NCBI RefSeq assembly: GCF_000737705.1 | Contig: NZ_JPRH01000001.1 | Coordinates: 62,001 to 126,000 of the forward strand | DNA: 64,000 bases | Origin: Chryseobacterium soli | Lineage (GTDB): Bacteria > Bacteroidota > Bacteroidia > Flavobacteriales > Weeksellaceae | Direction of reading: 5' to 3' | Shown: one piece after another, positions 54,148 through 61,858 of the stretch | Numbering within the stretch: the stretch's first letter is position 1 | Layout of the letters: every line of letters starts with the position of its first letter | Program-made: the position numbers and the translations under genes | The notes under the pieces: generated by a model | Told to the model about the DNA's origin: nothing | The model's database searches: none | What the model saw: the letters and a program-made list of their open reading frames with translations, nothing else

Positions 54148-54324
54148 TAGAAAAAAGTTGCTAAAAACCACCCCATATTAATAACCAAAAAACAATGTAA
54201 ACAAACTAATATCGTATTAATTATTTCCCAGCAATAGATCACTCAGGTTTTCATAAAATCATCTACAAGGTCTTGAAAAAATTGCATGATAAATACATAT
54301 TAAAATAAACAATTTCATTCACTC

Positions 54325-55818
54325 ATGGCAAAAAAAATTATTCTTGTTCTCACCCTCATCATATATCTAACAGGCTTTTTACTTTCATTCCCTTACATTT
54401 ACGACAATTTATTCGGACCAGAAAAATTAGACAGCATCAGAAATTTTTTCGAATATGGGATTATGTTCTGCTCTTTTCTAGTCTTCAATGCCCTTCTTTT
54501 TAAAAACAAATACACTTCCGTCATAGGAGTACTTTTAATTCTGATCTTAGGTCTTAATTTCCTCATCTCTGTCTCATGCTTTTTTGTATATCATTCGGGA
54601 TTCAATGTCGGAATGGCAATCAGTATTCTGGAATCCAATGTAAATGAAGCATTGAGCATGTCTTATATGTTTATTCTGCCAGGCATTTTGTTTATTGTCT
54701 TTACGGGAATGGTCCTATATTCCGTAAATTATCTTAGAAAAAATGTAGTTACGTTTAATATTAAATTTAGTATCATCGCCCTGCTGTGGCTGCTAATGCC
54801 AATCACTTTTCATCTTAAACACAAATATGTAAGCAATAAAGGGGGCGGAAAAATGATCAAAAGCGTTTATTATCATTTTTCAGACTTCAGTACTGCATTG
54901 AGAATTCAGGAAGACATTAATCTTATTAAGAAAAATGTTCCTGTTTTCAATATAAAAAAGATCCAGCCCGGAATAGAAAATGTAATCCTGATTATCGGAG
55001 AATCGGAAAGAAAACAGAATATGTCATTATATGGATATAACAAAAAAACAACGCCATATACAGACCTGCAGGCTAATAATATGCTGATATTTGACAACGC
55101 TGTATCTCCTGCCGGAATCACCAACCTAAGTGTTCCTTTAATGCTTTCAAGCATAGATCCGGACGAATTCAGATATAACTACAGTAAATTGTCATATAAT
55201 ATCATTAATCTGGCTAACCAAAGCTCTTATAATACATTTTGGATCAGTACCCAGGCGAGTGCCAAAGGAATCACAGCAATAGCCTCAATGGCTAAAAATA
55301 AAAAATGGGTAAATGGGTATGATGAAGCTATTATCCCGGAATTAAAAAATGTAATTCGTCAGAAGAATGACAAATTTATTGTACTCCATATTATGGGAAG
55401 CCACCCAAATCCATGCAACAGATTACCTGCCAACTGGAATTCTGCAGATTTAGACTGTTATGACAGTTCTATAAAGTATACAGACTTTGTGATGAAAGAT
55501 ATTTTCAGCACCCTTAAGAACACCAATTCTGTTGTGATTTATGCGTCAGATCACGGACTTAAAATGAAAGACAATAAATTATTACATGTTGACTCTAAAG
55601 AATCTACGCAGGTGCCGTTTTTCGTATGGTATGGTGATAAGGTACCTGAAATCTACAGAACGGTGGGCCACAATACAAAGCAGACCCAAACCACCTACAT
55701 CTACCCTCTTATTATGAAATATATGGGTCTGGAAGAACCACAGCATTACAAAAATGAGAAAAACAGATATTTGAATTTAAATATGGTAGGCTCTGATTAT
55801 AACAAATTAGAAGAGTAA
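54325..55818 (+). CDS. Phosphoethanolamine transferase-like sulfatase-fold enzyme
   Basis: 497 residues. Four or five N-terminal membrane segments (to about 163) precede a periplasmic alkaline-phosphatase-type domain of the EptA/LptA/OpgE family. Key features are 'ILIIGESERKQNMSLYGY' (metal Glu226), the nucleophile Thr266 in SPAGITNLSVPLMLS, 'LHIMGSHPNPCNRLP' and 'VIYASDHGLK' with the metal Asp/His. It would add phosphoethanolamine to lipid A, core or glycan from phosphatidylethanolamine. A large gap precedes it. Confidence 0.87.
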   Translation: MAKKIILVLTLIIYLTGFLLSFPYIYDNLFGPEKLDSIRNFFEYGIMFCSFLVFNALLFKNKYTSVIGVLLILILGLNFLISVSCFFVYHSGFNVGMAISILESNVNEALSMSYMFILPGILFIVFTGMVLYSVNYLRKNVVTFNIKFSIIALLWLLMPITFHLKHKYVSNKGGGKMIKSVYYHFSDFSTALRIQEDINLIKKNVPVFNIKKIQPGIENVILIIGESERKQNMSLYGYNKKTTPYTDLQANNMLIFDNAVSPAGITNLSVPLMLSSIDPDEFRYNYSKLSYNIINLANQSSYNTFWISTQASAKGITAIASMAKNKKWVNGYDEAIIPELKNVIRQKNDKFIVLHIMGSHPNPCNRLPANWNSADLDCYDSSIKYTDFVMKDIFSTLKNTNSVVIYASDHGLKMKDNKLLHVDSKESTQVPFFVWYGDKVPEIYRTVGHNTKQTQTTYIYPLIMKYMGLEEPQHYKNEKNRYLNLNMVGSDYNKLEE

Positions 55819-55831
55819 ATTTAATCATAAG

Positions 55832-55874
55832 ATCATAAACATTTCACAAATCTTAACCGTGAAATGTTTATGAT
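55832..55874. terminator. Long hairpin between convergent genes
   Basis: A 16-bp perfect stem (ATCATAAACATTTCAC and its complement) with an 11-base loop, followed by T-rich sequence. It lies between the transferase gene ending at 55818 and the minus-strand SDR gene ending at 55985, and probably ends the former. Confidence 0.75.
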
Positions 55875-55984
55875 TTATCTTGTCTAATAGCCCAACATAA
55901 GTATTCAGAAAAATACAGATCTGAATAGATAGGGATGACTATTAAAAATCAATAAGACTCGAAAAAACTTTGTAGAAAATATTT

Positions 55985-56746
55985 TTATTGGGCAGAATAT
56001 CCGCCATCGATCACGAGATTGGAACCCGTCACCCACTTTGCAGCATCCGAAAGTAAAAAGACACATGCATTCGCCACATCTTCCGGCTCACCAATTCCCA
56101 GCGGATGTTTTTTGAGAATTTCCTGAGAGGCCTCTTCTCCAATATTATCAAACATTTTTTCCAAAATGGGAGTATTTACCATAGCAGGACTTACACTGTT
56201 GACCCGGATGTTACTTCTGGAAAGTTCCATGGCCAAAGATCTTGCTCCGGAAACTACAGCGCCTTTACTGGCAGAATACGCTGTCTTCCCAATTTCCCCT
56301 ACCATTCCTGCAACAGAAGAGATAAAAACAAAACTAGATTTTTCGTTTTTATATTTTTTCAGCGAAAGAATTTTAGCGATTTCAAATCCTGAAATAACGT
56401 TAACTGCAAAAATGTCATTGTACAATTGCGGAGTATGTTTCTTAAGCGGAAGCGTTTTTTCAATACCCGCACAATGAATGAAACCTGAAATTTTCCCCAC
56501 AATATCAACTTTCTCAGCAATCAGCTCTTCGAGGTTTTCACAATGGGTAATATCTGCAATAATGGTTTCAACTTTGGTAGCAGGAGCCAGCATCATTACT
56601 GTTTTCTGCAGTTCCTCTTCGTTTCTTGCGATAAGGATGAGGGCGGCAGCTCCGTTGTTGCTGCATTCAACAGAACAGCTTCTCCCGATACCGGAAGAAG
56701 CGCCTGTTATAAGAATAGTTTTATCTTGTAAGGAAAAAGAACTCAT
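55985..56746 (-). CDS. SDR family oxidoreductase, FabG-like
   Basis: 253 residues, classical short-chain dehydrogenase with cofactor motif TGASSGIG (14-21), the active-site set Ser143/Tyr157/Lys161 (VFISSVAG..YSASK) and the C-terminal 'GSNLVIDGGYS'. It is the third gene of a minus-strand operon with a KAS III-like enzyme and an ACP, and its ATG overlaps the ACP stop by one base. The role is probably reduction of a 3-ketoacyl-ACP to a 3-hydroxyacyl-ACP. Confidence 0.9.
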   Translation of the reverse strand: MSSFSLQDKTILITGASSGIGRSCSVECSNNGAAALILIARNEEELQKTVMMLAPATKVETIIADITHCENLEELIAEKVDIVGKISGFIHCAGIEKTLPLKKHTPQLYNDIFAVNVISGFEIAKILSLKKYKNEKSSFVFISSVAGMVGEIGKTAYSASKGAVVSGARSLAMELSRSNIRVNSVSPAMVNTPILEKMFDNIGEEASQEILKKHPLGIGEPEDVANACVFLLSDAAKWVTGSNLVIDGGYSAQ

Positions 56747-56979
56747 TAGTCTTCAAAATTTTCTTTCCCGATAATGTCTGCTAAATCTGAAACGGTTTCA
56801 ATATCTTTAAAATGTTTCGTATCAATTTTTTTGTTGAAGTTTTCATCTACAAATGCAATGACAGAAAGCAAGCTTATTGAATCGTAACTTTCTAATTCTT
56901 TAAGGTTAGTCTCAAGCGTCAGCGTTTGATCTTCTTCTAATTCTTCTTGTAATTTCTCTAAAAAAACGGATGTTTTCAT
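56746..56979 (-). CDS. Acyl carrier protein
   Basis: 77 residues from the ATG at 56977-56979; a longer upstream frame overlaps the KAS III gene and is rejected. Acidic, with Ser34 in the YDSISLL motif as the phosphopantetheine site (DSL-type), and a four-helix size. It sits between a KAS III and a reductase, so it is a dedicated carrier rather than the housekeeping ACP. It starts 19 bases after the KAS III stop. Confidence 0.87.
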   Translation of the reverse strand: MKTSVFLEKLQEELEEDQTLTLETNLKELESYDSISLLSVIAFVDENFNKKIDTKHFKDIETVSDLADIIGKENFED

Positions 56980-56998
56980 ATACTTTATGATTTTAAAA

Positions 56999-57973
56999 TT
57001 AAATTTCCAATATGGTAGCTCCCCAGGAATACCCAACGCCAAACCCGGCCATTAAAATTCTATCTCCTTCTTTCAACATTCCTTTATCCATCATATTTTT
57101 CAGGGCAATTGGAATGGTTGCAGAAACGGTATTTCCTGTTTTTGCCATGTCAATATAAAACTTTTCTGCTGGTATTTTTGCCTTTTTCCGTAAATAATTC
57201 AGCATGAAAGAATTGGCCTGATGGAAAACAAAATGGTCGATATCATCCATGGTCAGATTATTTACTGCCAATGTTTCTTTGATAAGTCCCGGAATATTTT
57301 CAATCGTAAAATTAAAAATTTCAGGCCCATTCATGTAAAGATCTTCCGCTCCAAATTCGTTATTAGGGTTTAATTCAAAATCAGTTTTAAAAGCACCCTT
57401 TTTCACGATAAGGTTTTCCGCACCACTTCCGTCCGTACCGAGGCAAAATTCATACCCTTTCGCATTTTCTGCCTTTTCAATAATGGTTGAGGCCGATGCA
57501 TCTCCGAATATACTCCGGTTTGCTTTATCTTTTGGATTAAGATGTTTTGTGTAAGTTTCTGAAGTAACCAGTAAAACACTTTTAGCGATGCCCGTGGCAA
57601 TAAGCCCTTTAGCAAAAGCTAATCCGTACACAAAACCGGAACATCCTAAATTAAAGTCTATGGCCCCGATATTCTTTCTTAATCCAAGCTTATCCTGTAA
57701 AATACAAGCGGTAGTCGGCAGGAAGTACTCCGGACTCTGAGTACAGAACAGAATAAAGTCTACTTTGTTTCTGTCATAATTCTCGAAAAGCTTTTCTGAA
57801 GATTGTACAGCGAGATCCAATACGGTCTCATTATCAGCAGAGATGTGACGCTGTGTGATCCCTATTTTTTCTTCGATCCTTTCGGAACTCCATTCGGGAA
57901 ATTCTTTTTCCAAATCCTCATTGGTAAGAACCAGCTCAGGCAAATAATATTCTATTTTGGAAATTTTTATCAT
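56999..57973 (-). CDS. 3-oxoacyl-ACP synthase III-like
   Basis: 324 residues from the ATG at 57971-57973. A thiolase-fold condensing enzyme of the FabH class with catalytic Cys111 (NLGCSGFVYGL), His251 (VFHQANSFM) and Asn281 (TGNTVSATIP). KAS III enzymes condense an acyl-CoA primer with malonyl-ACP. It heads a minus-strand operon with ACP and SDR inside a plus-strand O-antigen locus; the neighbour at 58018 is a divergent acetyltransferase. Confidence 0.93.
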   Translation of the reverse strand: MIKISKIEYYLPELVLTNEDLEKEFPEWSSERIEEKIGITQRHISADNETVLDLAVQSSEKLFENYDRNKVDFILFCTQSPEYFLPTTACILQDKLGLRKNIGAIDFNLGCSGFVYGLAFAKGLIATGIAKSVLLVTSETYTKHLNPKDKANRSIFGDASASTIIEKAENAKGYEFCLGTDGSGAENLIVKKGAFKTDFELNPNNEFGAEDLYMNGPEIFNFTIENIPGLIKETLAVNNLTMDDIDHFVFHQANSFMLNYLRKKAKIPAEKFYIDMAKTGNTVSATIPIALKNMMDKGMLKEGDRILMAGFGVGYSWGATILEI

Positions 57974-58017
57974 ATAAATTCTTTTTCTTTGCAAAAGTAA
58001 AAAACAAATGTACGATA

Positions 58018-58590
58018 ATGAAAATATTTATTTTTAGAATCCTTTTAAAAATATATTCTCTCTACCACTCCCTCCTGAACAAAGCTAGCCTTGAAGCGGC
58101 AAAACACAGAGGAATGAAGGTTGGAAAGAGTTTCAATATGCCTGATAAAGTGTATTTTGGAACAGAACCTTACCTTATTGAGATCGGCGATCATGTGAAT
58201 ATTGCAGCAGGTGTACGTTTTGTAAATCATGGGGGAACCACTACTCTTCTGAGAAGACTTCCCGGGTATGAGGATGCGAGAATTTTTGGAAGAATAAAGA
58301 TCGGAAACAACTGTACCATTGGCATCAATTGTGTCATTATGCAGGATGTACAAATCGGCAATAATTGTATCTTAGGTGCTAATTCGGTATTATCACAATC
58401 GATGCCCGACAATACGGTTTTCATAGGAAATCCGGCTCAGTTCCTTTGCACAATTGAAGACTATGGCGATATTGTTTTAAAAAACAATCCGGAATATCCC
58501 CGCGAACTGGAAAAAGACAGAAAAAAGCTGGATGAATATGTAAAGGCTAACCTGCCTTATAAATTCAAAAAAGCCAGAAGAATAAAATAA
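58018..58590 (+). CDS. Hexapeptide-repeat acyltransferase with N-terminal hydrophobic helix
   Basis: 190 residues. A hydrophobic helix (MKIFIFRILLKIYSLYHSLL) is followed by beta-helix repeats with 'DHVNIAAGVRFVNHGGTTT', 'GNNCTIGINCVIMQDVQIGN' and 'NCILGANSVLSQSM', like O-acetyltransferases of the serine-acetyltransferase/WcaB fold. It is divergent from the KAS III gene with a 44-base gap. It may transfer the acyl group made by the KAS III/ACP/SDR operon or an acetyl group. Confidence 0.85.
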   Translation: MKIFIFRILLKIYSLYHSLLNKASLEAAKHRGMKVGKSFNMPDKVYFGTEPYLIEIGDHVNIAAGVRFVNHGGTTTLLRRLPGYEDARIFGRIKIGNNCTIGINCVIMQDVQIGNNCILGANSVLSQSMPDNTVFIGNPAQFLCTIEDYGDIVLKNNPEYPRELEKDRKKLDEYVKANLPYKFKKARRIK

Positions 58591-58642
58591 ACACAATTCC
58601 TGAACAAAAATTTATTTACTCAAAAAGTAATTGATCAACTGT

Positions 58643-59794
58643 ATGCTGAAAAAGAAGAAAATACTGATCAGAATAGGGTCGCTGCGCCATGGAGGTGCAG
58701 AAAAAGTCCTTGTTAATTTCCTGAAAAATCTCCCGGAAGATAAATATGAAGTAGATCTGCTGATCAACCTTTATACAGGGATGTACATCAAAGAAGTTCC
58801 ATCATGGGTCAATATGTATCATCTGCTGAAAGGCGAAATGATTACCACCAACAAGCCTCATGAGATCCCTGTAAAAATATTCAGAGTACTGTATCAAAAG
58901 ATGTTTCTCTGGTTCCCTTTTCTCTTATATCGTTTTGTTTTAAAAAATAAAAAATATGATGTTGAGATCGCTGCAATCCACGGAATGTACAGAGAACTAT
59001 TATCAAGTCCTCAAAAAGAATCAAAAAAGATCATCTGGATTCAAAATGACATCTTTAACCTGAAAGAATTTACACCCGATGTAATCAGGCAGCTCTTCAA
59101 ATTTGACAGAATATTGGTCATTTCCAATAAACTGAAAGAAGAAATGCAGAAACTGGCCCAGAATGACCGTGAAAAACATGCCGTCATTAAAATTTTCAAC
59201 CCAATTGACAAAGCAGATACGTTACAGAAAGCGAATACAGCAATCGATGATTATCCTTTTTCCAATGACATCCCTACTTTCATTACCATTGGAACGGTTT
59301 ATCCGCAGAAAGGATATGACAGACTTCTGGACGTCCATAAAAAACTGATTGACGAAGGTCTTCGGCACCAGATCATCATCATTGGTGATGGTTTTGATTA
59401 TGTAAATATCCATGCGAAACTGGATCAGTTGAGTCTTCAGGATACGGTAAAAATGCTGGGCTTCAGAAGCAATCCATATCCTTATCTGAAAAAAGCAGAT
59501 TTTTATGTAATGTCTTCCAGACATGAAGGTTTTCCAACCATTATCGCAGAAGCATTAATTTTAAATAAACCTATTGTATCTACAGATGTTTCAGGGATAA
59601 GAGATCTTCTTCAGGAAGGTAAATTAGGAATTATTACGCCCAACTCAGAGGATGGAATCTACGATGGAATGAAAAAGTTTCTTACCGACAAAAGTCTGTC
59701 TGCACAATATGAAAAAGAAATCGCAGCGGCAGACCTTCCTTTTGTCCTGCAAAAATCCGTAGCACATCTACAGGAAATTATTGACGGACTCTAA
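58643..59794 (+). CDS. GT4 family glycosyltransferase
   Basis: 383 residues from the ATG at 58643; a TTG at 58631 would add four residues. GT-B type with 'IRIGSLRHGGAEKVLVNFLK', 'FITIGTVYPQKGYDRLL' and 'SSRHEGFPTIIAEALILNKP' (EX7E-like pair). It resembles the product at 52246-53400. The start is 52 bases past the acyltransferase. Confidence 0.94.
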   Translation: MLKKKKILIRIGSLRHGGAEKVLVNFLKNLPEDKYEVDLLINLYTGMYIKEVPSWVNMYHLLKGEMITTNKPHEIPVKIFRVLYQKMFLWFPFLLYRFVLKNKKYDVEIAAIHGMYRELLSSPQKESKKIIWIQNDIFNLKEFTPDVIRQLFKFDRILVISNKLKEEMQKLAQNDREKHAVIKIFNPIDKADTLQKANTAIDDYPFSNDIPTFITIGTVYPQKGYDRLLDVHKKLIDEGLRHQIIIIGDGFDYVNIHAKLDQLSLQDTVKMLGFRSNPYPYLKKADFYVMSSRHEGFPTIIAEALILNKPIVSTDVSGIRDLLQEGKLGIITPNSEDGIYDGMKKFLTDKSLSAQYEKEIAAADLPFVLQKSVAHLQEIIDGL

Positions 59795-59805
59795 ATATTT
59801 CTATC

Positions 59806-60360
59806 ATGCCAGAGCACACAGTAATACAGAAAGATTTTTACAGGGAAAGCGGCAGATGGCTTTCTTCATTTGAAATTTTGAAAAAATGCATCAATCCGAA
59901 CCTGCATTTTATTTTTATATTGAGAAAAGCCCAACAGTATAACAGAAAGCCTGTTTTAGGGATATTCTGGAAATTTATTCTCAGACATTACCAAATTAAA
60001 TACGGCTATCAGATTTATCCCGAAACCGAAATTGGGGAAGGTTTTTACTTAGGACACTGGGGAAGTTTAGTGATCAATCCTAACGCTAAAATCGGGAAAA
60101 ACTGCAATATTGCACAAGGGGTTACCATCGGTCAGCAAAACCGGGGTAAATTACAGGGCTTTCCGACGATCAGTGATGAAGTATGGATTGGCTCCAATGC
60201 GGTAATCGTAGGCGGCATCACTATTGGAAATAATGTTTTAATTGCTCCCAATTCATATGTTAATTTTGATGTACCCGCCAATTCTGTAGTCATGGGTAAC
60301 CCAGGGACGATTTATCCCACAGAAAGAGCAACAGAAGCCTACATTAATAATACAATATAA
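59806..60360 (+). CDS. Serine O-acetyltransferase-like hexapeptide enzyme
   Basis: 184 residues. Motifs 'IYPETEIGEGFYLGHWGSLV', 'AKIGKNCNIAQGVTIGQQNR' and 'GITIGNNVLIAPNSYVN' are those of CysE-like acyltransferases, but the N-terminal part is short and different, and similar proteins are common in polysaccharide loci. Sugar acetylation is more likely than cysteine synthesis. It is the last gene of the locus, and a strong terminator follows. Confidence 0.87.
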   Translation: MPEHTVIQKDFYRESGRWLSSFEILKKCINPNLHFIFILRKAQQYNRKPVLGIFWKFILRHYQIKYGYQIYPETEIGEGFYLGHWGSLVINPNAKIGKNCNIAQGVTIGQQNRGKLQGFPTISDEVWIGSNAVIVGGITIGNNVLIAPNSYVNFDVPANSVVMGNPGTIYPTERATEAYINNTI

Positions 60361-60390
60361 AATACGATATTACTAAGCTGTTAAACGTAT

Positions 60391-60425
60391 AAACCGTCTC
60401 AATACAGATTGAGACGGTTTTTTTA
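60391..60425 (+). terminator. Terminator closing the polysaccharide locus
   Basis: A 13-bp perfect stem (AAACCGTCTCAAT / ATTGAGACGGTTT) with a 4-base loop, running into eight T residues. It lies 30 bases past the acetyltransferase gene. Confidence 0.92.
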
Positions 60426-60617
60426 CACTATTAAGAATATTTTAATTTGATTCATGCATTTTATAATTTATACTTTGTAATTTTATACTGCTTTTTTACC
60501 ATTGATATTATTATTGAAATCTGAAAAATCAATATGAAAACATCCGATTTATACTTATATAGCGGATTTTCCATATGATTTTAAACATATTTCTATATTA
60601 AACTTTGTTAAAAATGA

Positions 60618-60646
60618 TTGGCATTTCGTCAAAAATTATATTTTTG
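60618..60646 (+). promoter_or_regulatory. Promoter of the carbonic-anhydrase/SulP genes
   Basis: TTG (60618-60620), an 18-base spacer and TATTTTTG (60639-60646) match the Bacteroidota consensus. Transcription should begin near 60652, giving a leader of about 75 bases before the ATG at 60727. Confidence 0.65.
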
Positions 60647-60726
60647 CATAATTATTGATTCAGTCTATTGAATTTGAAAATAATTTAAACGAAATAAATA
60701 ATATAATCTTTTTTTAAATTTAAATT

Positions 60727-61395
60727 ATGTCACAATCGTACGAAGTTATTTTCGAAAACAACAGGAAATGGGTAGAATCTAAAATTGCTCAAGACCCAAA
60801 TTTCTTCAGTGAACTGGCTAAAACTCAAACTCCGGAGTTTTTATACATCGGATGTTCAGACAGCAGAGCTACAGCAGAAGAATTGATGGGAGCAAAACCC
60901 GGAGAAGTATTTGTTCACAGAAACATTGCTAATGTAGTCAACACTTTAGATATGAGTTCCACAGCGGTTATTCAGTATGCTGTAGAACATCTTAAAGTAA
61001 AACACATTATTGTTTGCGGACATTACAACTGCGGGGGTGTAAAAGCAGCGATGACTCCTCAGGATTTAGGATTATTGAATCCTTGGTTGAGAAACATCCG
61101 TGACGTTTACAGATTGCATCAGGCGGAATTAGATTCTATTGAAGATGAAGGTAAGCGTTATGATAAACTGGTAGAACTGAATGTTCAGGAACAGTGCATT
61201 AACGTAATCAAAATGGCCTGCGTGCAGGAAAGATACATTTTAGAAGAGTATCCTGTTGTACATGGTTGGGTATTTGACCTTAGAACCGGTAAAATTATTG
61301 ATTTAGAGATTGACTTCGAAAAAATACTGAAGGACATCCAAAAAATCTATAACCTTACAAGTTCTGACTGGGTAATGAGCAGAAAGACTACATAG
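60727..61395 (+). CDS. Beta-class carbonic anhydrase
   Basis: 222 residues. Interconverts CO2 and bicarbonate. Zinc ligands Cys43, His99 and Cys102 (IGCSDSRATAEELMG; VCGHYNCGGVKAAM) and the Asp45-Arg47 dyad are in place, a complete active site. It is the first gene of a run that includes a SulP transporter and a second carbonic anhydrase. Confidence 0.95.
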   Translation: MSQSYEVIFENNRKWVESKIAQDPNFFSELAKTQTPEFLYIGCSDSRATAEELMGAKPGEVFVHRNIANVVNTLDMSSTAVIQYAVEHLKVKHIIVCGHYNCGGVKAAMTPQDLGLLNPWLRNIRDVYRLHQAELDSIEDEGKRYDKLVELNVQEQCINVIKMACVQERYILEEYPVVHGWVFDLRTGKIIDLEIDFEKILKDIQKIYNLTSSDWVMSRKTT

Positions 61396-61417
61396 TTTTT
61401 CTAAAAAAGAATGTAAC

Positions 61418-61717
61418 ATGAAATTCTGGAGTATTATTGTATTGACGGTTTTCCTAAACTTTACTGCACTGCCAAGCATTGCTGCGGTAGCGGGTTGGGA
61501 TATCCTTAGAACCAATACCATAGTCAATGAAGAAGAACCGCATTCTCATCCATCCTCTTTTACTGTTTACGAAAAGACACTTCCAAAAACCTTAGATGTA
61601 TTCGATTACCTAAAGTTTTTCGAGCCTGATCCAAAAGGAAGGTCTTTTGTGTTGATAGATGACAACTTTCATCTGTCACCTTTACTCACTATATTTTCTC
61701 CGCCTCCGGAAGCTTAA
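61418..61717 (+). CDS. Small exported protein beside the carbonic anhydrase
   Basis: 99 residues. A signal peptide (MKFWSIIVLTVFLNFTALPS) is followed by a mature part with a His-rich turn (EEEPHSHPSSF) and a Pro-rich end (FSPPPEA). No known family. It starts 22 bases past the carbonic anhydrase, so the two probably share a transcript. A role in metal or carbonate handling at the periplasm is only a suggestion. Confidence 0.65.
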   Translation: MKFWSIIVLTVFLNFTALPSIAAVAGWDILRTNTIVNEEEPHSHPSSFTVYEKTLPKTLDVFDYLKFFEPDPKGRSFVLIDDNFHLSPLLTIFSPPPEA

Positions 61718-61858
61718 TTTTTAGCACACCTATTCATTATTATTCATATCAATATTTGATATCGGATTCACATGCTTTAAAATTAATTTCCAATCTTTTA
61801 TAATTGATTATTTTAGGATAAATCAGTCGATTATACTATAGTATTTTTCAAAGACATC

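Larger units (their letters stand above)
53401..54324 (+). other. Long intergenic region with an orphan promoter and a pseudogene
   Basis: 924 AT-rich bases without an intact gene. It holds a 12-base palindrome TCCCGATCGGGA (53467-53478), a full-consensus promoter (53763-53792) with no gene directly after it, and a small signal-peptide gene broken by one stop (53971-54147). The rest shows nothing recognisable. Confidence 0.6.
60361..60726 (+). other. Intergenic region ahead of the carbonic-anhydrase genes
   Basis: 366 bases containing the terminator at 60391-60425 and the promoter at 60618-60646. No gene was found in between or in the 80-base leader after the promoter. Confidence 0.6.

Noticed and set aside
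56980..57042. N-terminal extension of the acyl carrier protein
   Set aside because: It overlaps the KAS III gene and has no ACP character; the ATG at 56977-56979 gives a normal ACP length.
57974..57994. N-terminal extension of the KAS III gene
   Set aside because: The extra seven residues precede the usual KAS III start (MIKISKIEYYLP), which has its own ATG.
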